Shown: positions 1 through 9,179 of the stretch, piece by piece
How the letters are laid out: every line of letters starts with the position of its first letter
Numbering within the stretch: the first letter of the stretch is position 1
Origin: Rhodospirillaceae bacterium
GTDB lineage: Bacteria; Pseudomonadota; Alphaproteobacteria; UBA2966
Assembly (NCBI GenBank): GCA_002690215.1
Contig: NZDS01000181.1
Location: 1 to 34,757, forward strand
Direction of reading: 5' to 3'
Length of the DNA: 34,757 bases
Position numbers and translations under genes: made by a program
Notes under the pieces: model-generated
What the model was told of the DNA's origin: nothing
Database searches by the model: none
Seen by the model: the letters and a program-made list of their open reading frames with translations, nothing else

Positions 1-441
1 ATCGCACTGCTGGGCACCAGCATCCCCATGGCGGTGAGCGACGGCCTGTTGGCGGCGGCCCTGGCCAACGTCCCGGCGGCCTTCGACATGATCACCATCT
101 GGGCCCACGGCGAAGCGGCCCAGATCGGCCGCCACAAAGTGCCCGGCTTGTGGATGACCGGCAATGGCCTGAGGCTGCTGGAACGCTCGCAGCCGGGCGT
201 GTTGCACACCGACCTCAAGGCCTGCAACGACTACCAGGACGGCTTGGCGGCGGCGGCCAAGGTAACTTGCCCGGCCATGTTGCTGCTGGGCGACAGCGAC
301 CGCATGACACCAGCCAAGGCGGCCCGGCCGCTGGCGGACGCCATCACAGGCGTTGAGACCGTGGTGCTGCCGCGCTGTGGCCACATGATGTCGGTCGAAC
401 AGCCCGACGCCGTACTCGATCACCTGCGGGAGATCGTTTAG
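1..441 (+). CDS. Alpha/beta hydrolase, C-terminal part (5' end outside window)
   Basis: The reading frame is open from base 1 and ends with TAG at 439-441, so the gene starts upstream of the window and only about 146 C-terminal residues are visible. The end of the protein has the usual alpha/beta-hydrolase layout: a strand followed by LLLGDSDRMTP, which carries the acid residue of the catalytic triad, and then VVLPRCGHMMSVEQP, which carries the catalytic histidine before the last helix. The nucleophile elbow would be upstream and cannot be seen. The substrate cannot be told from this fragment; esterases, C-C hydrolases and haloperoxidase-like enzymes all end this way. The family call is secure, the exact function unknown. 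Confidence 0.8.
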   Translation: MALLGTSIPMAVSDGLLAAALANVPAAFDMITIWAHGEAAQIGRHKVPGLWMTGNGLRLLERSQPGVLHTDLKACNDYQDGLAAAAKVTCPAMLLLGDSDRMTPAKAARPLADAITGVETVVLPRCGHMMSVEQPDAVLDHLREIV

Positions 442-480
442 CGGCATTGCCAACTAAGTCGGGCGAGGGAGGGAAATTCG

Positions 481-1119
481 ATGTCGTTCCTGGAATCCGT
501 ATCCTATGTCGATCTGATCGGCTATTTCGGCGGTGGCATCACGCTCTGGGGCATCTATCAGAAAACCATGATCCCGTTGCGCGTCGGCGCGGTATTCGGA
601 AATCTGGGCTTCATTGGCTTCGGCCTGCTGGCGGGCAGCTACCCGACGCTGGTGCTGCACGCCGTGCTGTTACCGCTGAATGGCTACCGGCTCTACCAGA
701 TGATGCGTCTGGTTCGGGACATCCGCGACTCCGCCGGCCAGGACAACTCGCTCGAGCCGCTGCTGCCCTTCATGCAGCGTGTCCGCGAGGAGGCCGGCAC
801 CGTGCTGTTCCGCAAAGATGATGCGCCGGACCGCATGATCGTCATTCACTCCGGCTCCATCGTGCTCGAGGAGATCGACGTGCACTGCGGGCCGGGCGAC
901 GTGCTGGGCGAGATCGCCGCCTTCACGCCCGACAACCGCCGCACCTGTACCGCCGTCTGTGAAACCGAGTGCGAGTTGTTCACGCTGTCGAACGACGCCA
1001 TGGTCCAGCTTTTCTACCAGAACCCACGTTTCGGCATGTTTCTCGTCCGGGTCGTCGTACAGCGCCTGCTGAAGAATTGGCGCGACGCCGACGCCCGCGC
1101 CCAGGCGTTGTTGACATAG
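481..1119 (+). CDS. Membrane-anchored cyclic-nucleotide-binding-domain protein
   Basis: This 212-aa protein has two parts. Residues 1-75 form about three hydrophobic segments (roughly 10-26, 35-51 and 54-70), and residues 85-205 form a cyclic-nucleotide-binding (CNB) beta-barrel. The phosphate-binding cassette is recognisable as GDVLGEIAAF (139-148), with the conserved Gly-Glu at 143-144, followed by arginines at 153-154 where the family has the phosphate-binding arginine. No helix-turn-helix, channel or enzymatic domain follows, so it is likely a membrane sensor or docking protein rather than a Crp-type regulator. A purine-rich GGGAGGG lies just upstream of the ATG. The TAG stop lies within the first stem of a terminator-like hairpin. 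Ligand (cAMP or other) and partner are unknown. Confidence 0.75.
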   Translation: MSFLESVSYVDLIGYFGGGITLWGIYQKTMIPLRVGAVFGNLGFIGFGLLAGSYPTLVLHAVLLPLNGYRLYQMMRLVRDIRDSAGQDNSLEPLLPFMQRVREEAGTVLFRKDDAPDRMIVIHSGSIVLEEIDVHCGPGDVLGEIAAFTPDNRRTCTAVCETECELFTLSNDAMVQLFYQNPRFGMFLVRVVVQRLLKNWRDADARAQALLT

Positions 1120-1156
1120 GGCGGATCTCAGGTGCTGAGACCCGCCCTAGGTTTTT
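1117..1156 (+). terminator. Terminator hairpin after the CNB-domain gene
   Basis: Arms 1117-1130 (tagggcggatctca) and 1136-1149 pair over 14 positions with one A-C mismatch around a 5-nt loop, followed by GGTTTTT. The stop codon of the upstream gene (1117-1119) is the first triplet of the stem. The T-run is also the point where repeat copy A begins. Confidence 0.7.
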
Positions 1157-1358
1157 GTCGCTCACGGCAACGGACCTGCGGTCCGCAGCCTCCGCGGGGG
1201 CGCCGCAGGGGCGGCGGGTCGCGTTGCTCCCGTTGCACCAAGACCAAGCAGAAAACAACACACTTTGTATCGGCGCCAAGCCGCCCCCCAGGGAGGGGGG
1301 TGGAGGCCAAGGGCTGCGCCCGCCCGGTGAGGGTCTACAAAATGCCTGCCTGAGGCAG
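1155..1358 (+). repeat. Dispersed structured repeat, copy A
   Basis: This non-coding stretch starts TTGTCGCTCACGGC and matches two other places in the window (22619-22859 and 34553 onward) in the same orientation. The first part contains a GGACC-TGC-GGTCC hairpin, a GC-rich second stem, and GCTCCCGTTGCAC. The second part holds a CCGCCCCCC/GGGGGG palindrome, then GGAGGCCAAGGGC and GGTGAGGGTCTACAAAATGCC, also found in copy B. It ends in a small CTGCC-TGA-GGCAG hairpin and then CTAG, which includes the hsp20 stop codon. It has no transposase; open frames across it are by-products of GC-rich sequence. Confidence 0.75.
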
Positions 1359-1835
1359 CTAGGCCGCCTTTTTGGTGATGGCCTGGTGGCCGATGGCGAT
1401 GCGCCGGGGCTTTTTCTCCTCGGGCACTTCGCGTTCGAGCTCGACGTGCAAGAGCCCGTTATCGAGCCGGGCCTCGACCACGCTGATGTAGTCGGCCAGC
1501 TCGAAGCGGCGCTCGAAGGCACGGCCGGCAATGCCGCGGTGGAGGAAGCTGCTGGCATCGTCCTTTTCTGCCGCTTTTGGGGCCTGGCCGGTGATGACCA
1601 GCCGGTTCTCGTGCTGGGTGACGTCGACATCGGCCTCGCCGAAGCCGGCTACCGCCATGGTGATGCGGTAGCGGTCTGGGCCATCGCCCTCACCGTTTGG
1701 CGTGAGCTTTTCGATGTTGTAGGGCGGATACGAGGGCGCCTGGGCGTCCTGCCTGCCGAGCGTATCGAACAGGCGGTCGAAGCGGTCGAAACCGACGGAA
1801 GCACGTAGCAATGGGGGGAGATCATAGGTCCGCAT
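1359..1835 (-). CDS. Small heat-shock protein, Hsp20/IbpA type
   Basis: This 158-aa protein is a cytoplasmic ATP-independent holdase chaperone that binds unfolding proteins. It starts MRTYDLPPLLRASVGFDRFD, the hydrophobic N-arm typical of proteobacterial IbpA/HspA proteins (the phrase around FDRFDRLFD). The alpha-crystallin domain runs from about residue 38 (PPYNIEKL) to 140, with the A-x-x-x-G-x-L-like motif near its end as LDNGLLHVELEREVPEE. A basic tail with PRRIAI supplies the I-x-I-type anchor. Start chosen because AGGAGGA stands 8 nt before the ATG. Such genes in alphaproteobacteria are often under RpoH or ROSE-thermometer control; I do not see a convincing ROSE fold in the short leader. 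It is followed directly by repeat copy A, whose CTAG edge supplies its stop. Confidence 0.93.
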   Translation of the reverse strand: MRTYDLPPLLRASVGFDRFDRLFDTLGRQDAQAPSYPPYNIEKLTPNGEGDGPDRYRITMAVAGFGEADVDVTQHENRLVITGQAPKAAEKDDASSFLHRGIAGRAFERRFELADYISVVEARLDNGLLHVELEREVPEEKKPRRIAIGHQAITKKAA

Positions 1836-1949
1836 GGTCCTATCCTCCTAAAGAAGCGATGGGACGTCATGCCCGCCACCATGGCCGGGCAAACGGTCGT
1901 CCGAGCCCTCATAGGCACCCGGCGACGAATATTATTTGGGAGCGGAGTG

Positions 1950-1968
1950 GGGCCACTTCAAGTGGCCC
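1950..1968 (-). terminator. Hairpin downstream of rpmE
   Basis: A perfect inverted repeat with 9-bp arms (GGGCCACTT / AAGTGGCCC) lies 12-30 nt beyond the rpmE stop on the minus strand. The following bases are A/T-rich some 15 nt later but there is no clean T-run, so it may be a weak terminator or an mRNA 3'-end stabiliser. Confidence 0.5.
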
Positions 1969-1979
1969 GATGGGTCGCC

Positions 1980-2201
1980 CTATTTAAGGAAACCCTCGAA
2001 GCGGCGGTTGAACTTGGCCACCTGGCCGCCGGTGTCGACCAGCTTGCCGGCGCCGCCGGTCCAGGCCGGGTGCGACTTGGGGTCGATGTCGAGTTTGAGC
2101 GTGTCGCCTTCCGAGCCCCAGGTCGACCGGGTCTCGAACTCGCTGCCGTCGGTAAGCACCACCTTGATGGTGTGGTACTCGGGGTGGATGTCTTTCTTCA
2201 T
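1980..2201 (-). CDS. rpmE: 50S ribosomal protein L31 (bL31)
   Basis: The 73-aa product starts [20 protein letters not shown] and ends with the [11 protein letters not shown] tail characteristic of bL31. It lacks the CxxC zinc ligands, so it is the zinc-independent (C-) form common in alphaproteobacteria. The frame continues 5 codons upstream to another ATG, but the MKKDIHP start is the family start and GGAGCGAG precedes it. It is a single gene: hsp20 follows on the same strand after a hairpin, and cyaY diverges upstream. Confidence 0.95.
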   Translation of the reverse strand: MKKDIHPEYHTIKVVLTDGSEFETRSTWGSEGDTLKLDIDPKSHPAWTGGAGKLVDTGGQVAKFNRRFEGFLK

Positions 2202-2356
2202 GGTCTCGCTCCGCACTGGGCGGGGCGGTATATAGCGCGGCTAGCGCTCCGGGGCAAGCAGACTTTGGGCAGCTGTGGTGGCAATCGGCCACTCTTGTTG
2301 GCCCGCGGCCGGCGTGCTATTCGGAGGCTCGACCACTGAGCGCGGAAAAACCCTCG

Positions 2357-2680
2357 ATGCCAAGCGACGAAAGCGAGTTCGAAAGCGCCGCGGCCGCCAC
2401 CTTGGAGAGCCTGGCGGAACGCCTCGACGAGGCCCCCGAAGAGATCGAGGCCGACCTCGAAGGGGGCGTGCTGAGCATCGAGGTCGAGGGCCTCGGCACC
2501 TTCATCGTCAATCGCCACGCGCCACTGCGTCAGCTCTGGCTATCGTCGCCGGTGTCGGGCGCCAGCCATTACGCCCGCGACGCCGACGGCGGGTGGCAAG
2601 GCACCCGCGGCGAGGGCCGCCTCGAGGATCGCCTGTCTGCCGATCTGGCGCCGGCTGGCTTCATCGGCGGACTTTCCTGA
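2357..2680 (+). CDS. cyaY: Frataxin-like iron-binding protein CyaY
   Basis: The 107-aa protein is the size of bacterial frataxin. It begins with an acidic helix (SDESEFESAAAATLESLAERLDE, continuing into acidic residues) that would form the iron-binding ridge. It then gives the frataxin beta-sheet, with GVLSIEVEGLGTFIVNRH followed by the family signature LWLSSPVSGASHY. A final helical part (LEDRLSADLA) ends the fold. Frataxins bind Fe2+ and modulate the IscS/IscU cysteine-desulfurase complex in iron-sulfur cluster assembly. The ABC exporter gene starts 8 nt after its stop, so the two are probably one transcript. Confidence 0.92.
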   Translation: MPSDESEFESAAAATLESLAERLDEAPEEIEADLEGGVLSIEVEGLGTFIVNRHAPLRQLWLSSPVSGASHYARDADGGWQGTRGEGRLEDRLSADLAPAGFIGGLS

Positions 2681-2687
2681 GGTCGGC

Positions 2688-4490
2688 ATGAGCCAGCGCG
2701 AACAGGGTCAGATCCCCGACGGCGACGAGCGTCCGCGCAGCAATGTCGCTGCGCTCAAGGGTATGGTTCGCTTCGTCCGGCCCTATGGCTGGCGCGTGGC
2801 GGCGGCGCTGATCGCCCTTATTTTCGCCGCCGGCGCCGTGCTGGCCATCGGCCAAGCGCTCAGGCGCGTCGTTGATCTTGGCTTCAACGCCGACGACCCG
2901 ATGCTCGATTTCTATTTCCTGGCGCTGTTCGGCATCGTGGCCCTGCTCGCGGCGGCCACCTTCGGGCGCTTCTATTTCGTCTCCTGGATCGGCGAGCGGG
3001 TGGCGGCCGATGTGCGGAGCGAGGTCTACCAGCACGTCATCGGCCTCAGCCCCGAATTTTTCGAGGTGACCAAGACCGGCGAGATCCTGTCGCGCCTGAC
3101 CACCGACATCACGCTGATCGAGACGGTCATCGGCTCCAGCGTCTCAATGGCCTTGCGCAACGTGCTGATCTTCATCGGCGGCACGGTGCTGCTGATCATC
3201 ACCAGCCCCAAGCTGGCCGGCCTGATGGCCGTTATCGTGCCCGTGGTGGTGCTGCCGCTGATCGTATTCGGGCGGCGCGTGCGGCGGCTATCGCGAGCCA
3301 GCCAGGACAGGGTGGCGGCGGTGGGCGCGTATGCCGGCGAATCCATCGACGCCGTGCGCACCGTCCAGGCCTTCAACCACGAGGCCATCGAACGCCGCCG
3401 TTTCGGCAGCATAGTCGAAGAAGCCTTTCGCACCGCTATCCGTCGCGTCACCGTGCGCGGCTGGCTGACGGCGCTGGTTATCCTGCTGGTCTTCGGCGCG
3501 GTCGATGCCGTGCTCTGGGTCGGTGCCCGCGACGTCGGGGCCGGCGACATGACCGGCGGCGAGCTCGCCGCCTTCGTCTTCTACGCCATCATGGTGGCCG
3601 GCGCGGTAGGTGCCCTGGCCGAGATCTACGGCGATCTGCAGCGCGCCGCCGGGGCCACCGAGCGGCTGCTCGAATTGCTCGAAACCAAGCCCACGATCGT
3701 TGCCCCAACAGCACCCGAAGCCTTGCCGGAGCCGGCTCGCGGGGCGATCAGTTTTGCAAATGTAACGTTCCAATATCCAAGCCGGCCGGGGGTTTCGGCG
3801 CTTTCCGAATTCTCGCTGGAGGTCGAGCCCGGCGAGCGCATCGCGCTGGTTGGCCCCTCGGGGGCGGGCAAGACCACGGTCTTTCAGCTCCTGCTTCGCT
3901 TTTACGATCCCGAAAGCGGCAGCGTGCGCCTGGACGGTGTCGAGCTGACCAGCGCCCGACCCGGCGACGTGCGGTCTCGCATCGGCCTGGTGTCGCAGGA
4001 TCCGGTGGTGTTCGGCGCCGACGTCTGGGAGAACATCCGCTACGGCCGGCCCGAGGCCAGCGACGACGAGGTGCGGGCGGCGGCCGAGGCGGCAGCGGCC
4101 AGCGAGTTCGTCGAACGTCTACCCGAGGGCTTCGACAGCTATCTCGGAGAACGCGGTGCCACGCTTTCCGGTGGCCAACGCCAGCGCATCGCCATCGCCC
4201 GTGCGATCTTGCGCAATCCTGCCGTGCTGCTGCTCGACGAAGCTACCAGTGCTCTCGATGCCGAAAGCGAGCGTGTCGTGCAAAAGGCGCTGGAGCCCTT
4301 GATGGCGGGACGCACGACGCTGGTCATCGCCCACCGCCTGGCCACGGTACTGGGCGCCGACCGCATCGTCGTGCTCGACCAGGGCCGCATCGTGGCCAGC
4401 GGCAAACATGACGAGCTGATGGCCGAGGGCGGCCTTTACGCCCATCTGGCCGGGCTGCAGTTCGACCGCGGTCCGCTGGCGGCGCAGTAG
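2688..4490 (+). CDS. ABC exporter, fused membrane and ATPase domains (MsbA/BmrA type)
   Basis: This 600-aa half-transporter has a six-helix membrane domain at about residues 27-320 and a nucleotide-binding domain at 352-595. Visible motifs are Walker A GPSGAGKTT (389-397), Q-loop VSQDP (435-439), signature LSGGQRQR (493-500), Walker B VLLLDEA (513-519) with the catalytic Glu 518, D-loop SALD (521-524) and H-loop His 548. All catalytic residues are present, so it should be an active homodimeric exporter in the inner membrane. Sequence alone does not tell the substrate; MsbA-like lipid flippases and multidrug exporters share this layout. It lies between cyaY and a paraoxonase-like gene 15 bp downstream, and may be co-transcribed with both. 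Confidence 0.93.
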   Translation: MSQREQGQIPDGDERPRSNVAALKGMVRFVRPYGWRVAAALIALIFAAGAVLAIGQALRRVVDLGFNADDPMLDFYFLALFGIVALLAAATFGRFYFVSWIGERVAADVRSEVYQHVIGLSPEFFEVTKTGEILSRLTTDITLIETVIGSSVSMALRNVLIFIGGTVLLIITSPKLAGLMAVIVPVVVLPLIVFGRRVRRLSRASQDRVAAVGAYAGESIDAVRTVQAFNHEAIERRRFGSIVEEAFRTAIRRVTVRGWLTALVILLVFGAVDAVLWVGARDVGAGDMTGGELAAFVFYAIMVAGAVGALAEIYGDLQRAAGATERLLELLETKPTIVAPTAPEALPEPARGAISFANVTFQYPSRPGVSALSEFSLEVEPGERIALVGPSGAGKTTVFQLLLRFYDPESGSVRLDGVELTSARPGDVRSRIGLVSQDPVVFGADVWENIRYGRPEASDDEVRAAAEAAAASEFVERLPEGFDSYLGERGATLSGGQRQRIAIARAILRNPAVLLLDEATSALDAESERVVQKALEPLMAGRTTLVIAHRLATVLGADRIVVLDQGRIVASGKHDELMAEGGLYAHLAGLQFDRGPLAAQ

Positions 4491-4505
4491 GCTCGGGGGT
4501 CTAGT

Positions 4506-5551
4506 ATGGGGAAGGCGTTACTTATCGTTGTCGTGGTGATGGTGCTGGCCGTTGCCGGCTTCGGCCTGCACACGGTTTGGGTGGCCGGCCAATTCAAATC
4601 ACTCGAGCCGCATTTTGCCGGCCAGTGCCGCCCGCTCGACGGTATAGTCGGCGGTGAGGACATTGTCATCCATGCCGCTCTCGGCCGCGCCTTCATCGCT
4701 GCCTGGGACCGCCGCGCGGGGGCTGCCGGACGCCTCGAAGCAGGTGCGATTTGGGGCTACGACTTCAAGGCCGGCGCAGCGGCACGCAATCTGACTGCCA
4801 AGCTGCCGTTCCCCTTCCACCCCCACGGCCTGGGCTTGTTGGCGGATGGTGCAGGCGGCACCCTGATGGTAGTCAATCACCGGCCCAAGGGGGATACGAT
4901 TGAGATATTCGCTATTGCCGGAGATACATTGCGCCACACCGGTACAGTCAGGGGTGATTTGCTTGAATCCGTCAACGACGTTGTGCCTGTGGCGCCCGAC
5001 CGCTTTTACGCCACTCTCGACCATGGCTCGCAGCGGGGCTTTCACCGCACCCTGGAGGACTATCTCAGGCTGCCGCTCTCCGGCGTCGTCCATTACGACG
5101 GCAACCAGCTCAGACGTGTGGCCGGTGGCATCGCCTACGCCAACGGCATCAACGTCAGCCCCGACGGCAAGAAGGTCTATGTCGCCGCCACCACCGGACG
5201 GCGGCTGCACGTCTTCGATCGCGAGCCCCGCGAGGGCGGTCTGACGCCCGGCCGCGAAAAATTCCTCGACACCGGTGTCGACAACATAGACGTCGACGGC
5301 GCCGGCAACCTGTGGATCGCGGCCCATCCCAAATTGCTCTCCTTCGTGGCCCACGCCAAGGACCCGACCGAGCTGGCGCCCTCGCAGGTGCTGAAGCTGG
5401 TGCCGCGTGGCGATGACTTCGAAGTCAGCGAGGTATTTCTCGATGATGGCCGCCTGTTGCCGGCCTCCAGCGTCGCCGCCCGGTTGGGCCGGCGGCTCCT
5501 GATCGGCCCCGTGTTCGCCCCCCGTATCCTCGATTGCACCATGGCCCAGAC

Positions 5552-5555
<4 letters not shown>
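4506..5555 (+). CDS. Paraoxonase-like arylesterase/lactonase (PON family), membrane-anchored
   Basis: The 349-aa protein starts with an uncleaved-looking hydrophobic segment (residues 4-20), as in mammalian PON1, and then forms a six-bladed propeller. The PON calcium-site and catalytic landmarks can be matched by eye: GGEDIVIH with Glu 51/Asp 52, HPHGL with His 105/107, VVNH with His 125, SVNDVVPV with Asn 157/Asp 158, [12 protein letters not shown] with Asn 213, and VDNIDVD with Asp 259/Asn 260. The C-terminus [14 protein letters not shown] also follows the PON pattern. PON enzymes hydrolyse lactones and aryl esters using Ca2+, so quorum-signal or lipid-lactone hydrolysis is possible but not shown. 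Alternative: a broader SMP-30/strictosidine-synthase-like protein. Its stop codon overlaps the GTG start of glnS. Confidence 0.82.
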
Positions 5556-7243
<1,688 letters not shown>

Positions 7244-7245
7244 GG

Positions 7246-7322
7246 TTAACCCGCATATTTCACGCTGGTCTTGGTCTTCGTGGCGCCGTGCAGGCCATGA
7301 CCTAACGAGAAATCCGGGCTAA
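7246..7322 (+). repeat. Decayed copy of the CTAG-bounded inverted repeat
   Basis: Left part ttaacccgcatatttcacg and right part gtgcaggccatgaccta followed by acgagaaatccgggctaa match the arms of the longer element at 13279-13426 (ctagcccgcatttctcacc and the reverse arm). The arms are still mutually complementary with several mismatches, and the centre is much shorter. It sits between the glnS stop and the next gene. Confidence 0.6.
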
Positions 7323-7364
7323 GATCTTTCTTGGCCGCAATCAAACGGGCGGAAAAGAATCCGA

Positions 7365-7757
7365 ATGGCCTCGAAACCCTGGGAAGTCAGCGCCTTCCGG
7401 CGCAAGCGCTTCAGCGCCGGCACCGTTCTTTTCGAGGAGGGCGATCCGGGTGACGAGGTTTTTTTGATTACCGAGGGCGAGGTCGAAATCCGCCGCGACA
7501 CGCGCAGCGATAGCCCGCGCATTCTGGCCCGCCTGGCCAAGGGCGACGTTTTTGGCGAGCTGGCGCTTTTCGATAACGCACCGCGCATGGCCACCGTGGT
7601 GGCCGCGACGCCAACGGTTTGCAACATCATCTCGCGGGATGAATTCCAAAAGCGCCTGCAGGAGATGGATCCCGTGATGCGCGGTATCACCACACTGTTG
7701 GTGCGCCGCGTGCGCCGCCTCACCGACGCGGTCGTGTCGAGCAAGAAGGACAGCTGA
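7365..7757 (+). CDS. Small cyclic-nucleotide-binding protein
   Basis: The 130-aa product is little more than one CNB domain. It has the barrel entry FSAGTVLFEEGDPGDEVFLI (residues 17-36) and a textbook phosphate-binding cassette GDVFGELALFDNAPRMATV, with Gly-Glu at 64-65 and the phosphate-binding Arg at 74. The C-helix follows, with a basic stretch (LLVRRVRRLTD). There is no DNA-binding or kinase domain, so it probably acts by protein-protein contact after binding cAMP or cGMP. It is the second stand-alone CNB protein in the window; the first is membrane-anchored. The aspartate dehydrogenase gene begins 10 nt after its stop, so the two are probably co-transcribed. Confidence 0.85.
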   Translation: MASKPWEVSAFRRKRFSAGTVLFEEGDPGDEVFLITEGEVEIRRDTRSDSPRILARLAKGDVFGELALFDNAPRMATVVAATPTVCNIISRDEFQKRLQEMDPVMRGITTLLVRRVRRLTDAVVSSKKDS

Positions 7758-7767
7758 GGCCCCCTTA

Positions 7768-8586
7768 ATGTCGACACCGTCTAGCCGCGAACTGAGCGTC
7801 GCCATCGCCGGTCTGGGGGCCATCGGCCTGGCCGTGGCCCGGCGTCTCGATGCCGGTCAGGAGGGGTTGCGTCTCGTGGCCGTGTCGGCCCGAAACCGGG
7901 AAGGCGCAGCCGCCAGGATGGCCGATTTTGCCGCCCCCGTGCCGGTGCTGGCGCTGACGGACCTTGAAGCCGACGTGGTCGTCGAATGTGCCCCGGCGGC
8001 GGTCTTCCGCGAGATCGCCGCGCCCGCCATCGCGGCCGGCCGCATCTTCCTGCCGGTCAGTGTCGGCGCACTCTTGCAGCATGACGATCTGATCGCCGAG
8101 GCCCGCCGAACCGGCGCTCGAATTATCGTGCCCACCGGCGCTTTGATCGGCCTCGATGCCGTGCGCGCCGCCGCCGAGGGCGGCATCGACCGTGTCACCA
8201 TGGTCACCCGCAAGCCGCCCAGCGGCCTCGCGGGTGCTCCCTACTTGGAAGAACACGGTATATCGCTCGAGGGGCTGAAGGGACCCGAACGGGTCTTTTC
8301 CGGCTCAGCGCGTGAGGGTGCGCGGGGTTTTCCCGCTAACGTCAATGTCGCGGCGGCGCTGAGCCTGGCCGGCATCGGCCCGGACGAGACCCGCCTCGAA
8401 ATATGGGCCGATCCTGAAGTCGAGCGCAACACGCACACCATCGAGGTCGAGGCCCAGGCCGCCCGCTTCAGCATGACGATAGAAAACGTGCCGTCGGCGG
8501 AGAACCCGCGCACCGGCCGCATCACGCCCCTTAGCGTCATCGCCGCGCTCAGGCGCTTGGTCGACCCGTTGGTCGTGGGGACTTAG
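7768..8586 (+). CDS. nadX: L-aspartate dehydrogenase
   Basis: The 272-aa protein has an N-terminal Rossmann fold with GLGAIGLAVARRL at residues 15-27 and the aspartate-dehydrogenase/DUF108 core: VPTGALIGLDAVRAAAEGG, then TMVTRKPPSGL, and the C-terminal NVPSAENPRTGRITPLSVIA. AspDH converts L-aspartate to iminoaspartate/oxaloacetate with NAD(P)+, and can feed NAD biosynthesis with NadA/NadC in place of NadB. NadA and NadC are not in this window, so its pathway role here is inferred from the family only. The start follows a short CCCCCTT spacer after the CNB gene. The minus-strand gene beyond overlaps its end by 4 bases. Confidence 0.9.
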   Translation: MSTPSSRELSVAIAGLGAIGLAVARRLDAGQEGLRLVAVSARNREGAAARMADFAAPVPVLALTDLEADVVVECAPAAVFREIAAPAIAAGRIFLPVSVGALLQHDDLIAEARRTGARIIVPTGALIGLDAVRAAAEGGIDRVTMVTRKPPSGLAGAPYLEEHGISLEGLKGPERVFSGSAREGARGFPANVNVAAALSLAGIGPDETRLEIWADPEVERNTHTIEVEAQAARFSMTIENVPSAENPRTGRITPLSVIAALRRLVDPLVVGT

Positions 8587-8939
8587 TTTCTTGTTTTCCG
8601 GCGTTCGGGAAAGAGCTCTTTGACCAGGGCGTCGACGGCGGTGGCATAAGGCTGGTCAGGATTCTTTTCGCAATATCCGCCCAGCCAGTCGACCACGGCA
8701 TAGAGGTCGCGCTCGCCGAGCACGTCGAAGGTTTTCGGCGCGGCCCGATTCATGGCCGTGATATAACCCGCGGTCCAGGCCAGGAAGCGCGCGAAGCCAG
8801 GTGACGAGCGTTCGAATTCGGCCAGAAAAATGCTGCAGTCCCGGTTGCCCAGCCCCTGGATGTGGTAGCGCCCGTCAAGCGAGGCGGCCCCGGCCGGTGC
8901 TGCCAGCAGGCAGAGCAGCAGTGCCGCAGTTCTTGTCAT
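8583..8939 (-). CDS. Small secreted protein, HdeA/Rap1a-like
   Basis: The 118-aa product starts with a clear signal peptide, MTRTAALLLCLLAAPAGAAS, giving a mature protein of about 100 aa. The mature part has two cysteines (in NRDCSIF and GGYCEKNP) and the spacing of periplasmic HdeA/Rap1a-type helical domains: Cys, then LAWTAGYITAMN, then VVDWLGGYC, then a helix with AVDALVKELF. A disulfide is likely. The function is not known. The frame stays open 67 codons further upstream, but that part is a translated palindromic repeat (9003-9105) and I reject it. The gene converges with aspartate dehydrogenase and lies downstream of polA on the same strand. Confidence 0.72.
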   Translation of the reverse strand: MTRTAALLLCLLAAPAGAASLDGRYHIQGLGNRDCSIFLAEFERSSPGFARFLAWTAGYITAMNRAAPKTFDVLGERDLYAVVDWLGGYCEKNPDQPYATAVDALVKELFPERRKTRN

Positions 8940-9002
8940 CCCTGCGAAAGAGCGTGTGAAGATATTCGATGTTTGCACCGAGGGGTTGCTGGCAACGATA
9001 AA

Positions 9003-9105
9003 AACCCCCCCTCCCTGACCCTCCCCCATCAAGGGGGAGGGGGAAAAACCAGGACCCGACAAAGTCTCCCTCCCCCTTGATGGGGGAGGGTTGGGGTGGG
9101 GGGGC
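9003..9105. repeat. Long palindromic element of the CCCTCCCCCATCAAGGGGGAGGG kind
   Basis: Left arm about 9004-9040 and right arm about 9068-9105 are near-complementary over roughly 35 bases, and each arm is itself a small palindrome (CCCTCCCCC-ATCAA-GGGGGAGGG). Elements of this kind are scattered between genes in many alphaproteobacteria and are often wrongly translated as Pro/Gly-rich peptides. It lies between polA and the small secreted-protein gene and could act as a bidirectional terminator or a transcript stabiliser. Confidence 0.8.
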
Positions 9106-9179
9106 GGCAGAAATTGGCGCCCGGTGTCGGATTTCTTCACAAGATCTTTCGCGGGAGTGACGGCTGGGGATCATCCCCC

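Noticed and set aside
1155-1358. Group II intron or its remnant after a terminator
   Set aside because: The position after terminator hairpins suits group IIC introns, but there is no GUGCG start, domain V or reverse transcriptase.
969-1808. 279-aa plus-strand frame across 969-1808
   Set aside because: It is a shadow of the CNB gene end, repeat copy A and hsp20 on the other strand.
1836-1870. ROSE-type RNA thermometer before hsp20
   Set aside because: The leader is short and I cannot fold the typical UUGCU/anti-SD hairpin convincingly.
5534-5551. TTG start for glnS six codons upstream
   Set aside because: A rare start codon inside the preceding gene; GTG at 5552 overlaps the stop and gives the normal GlnRS N-terminus.
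8940-9140. Longer start for the secreted protein (MKKSDTGRQFLPPPHPNPPP...)
   Set aside because: Translated palindromic repeat; a proper signal peptide starts at 8939.
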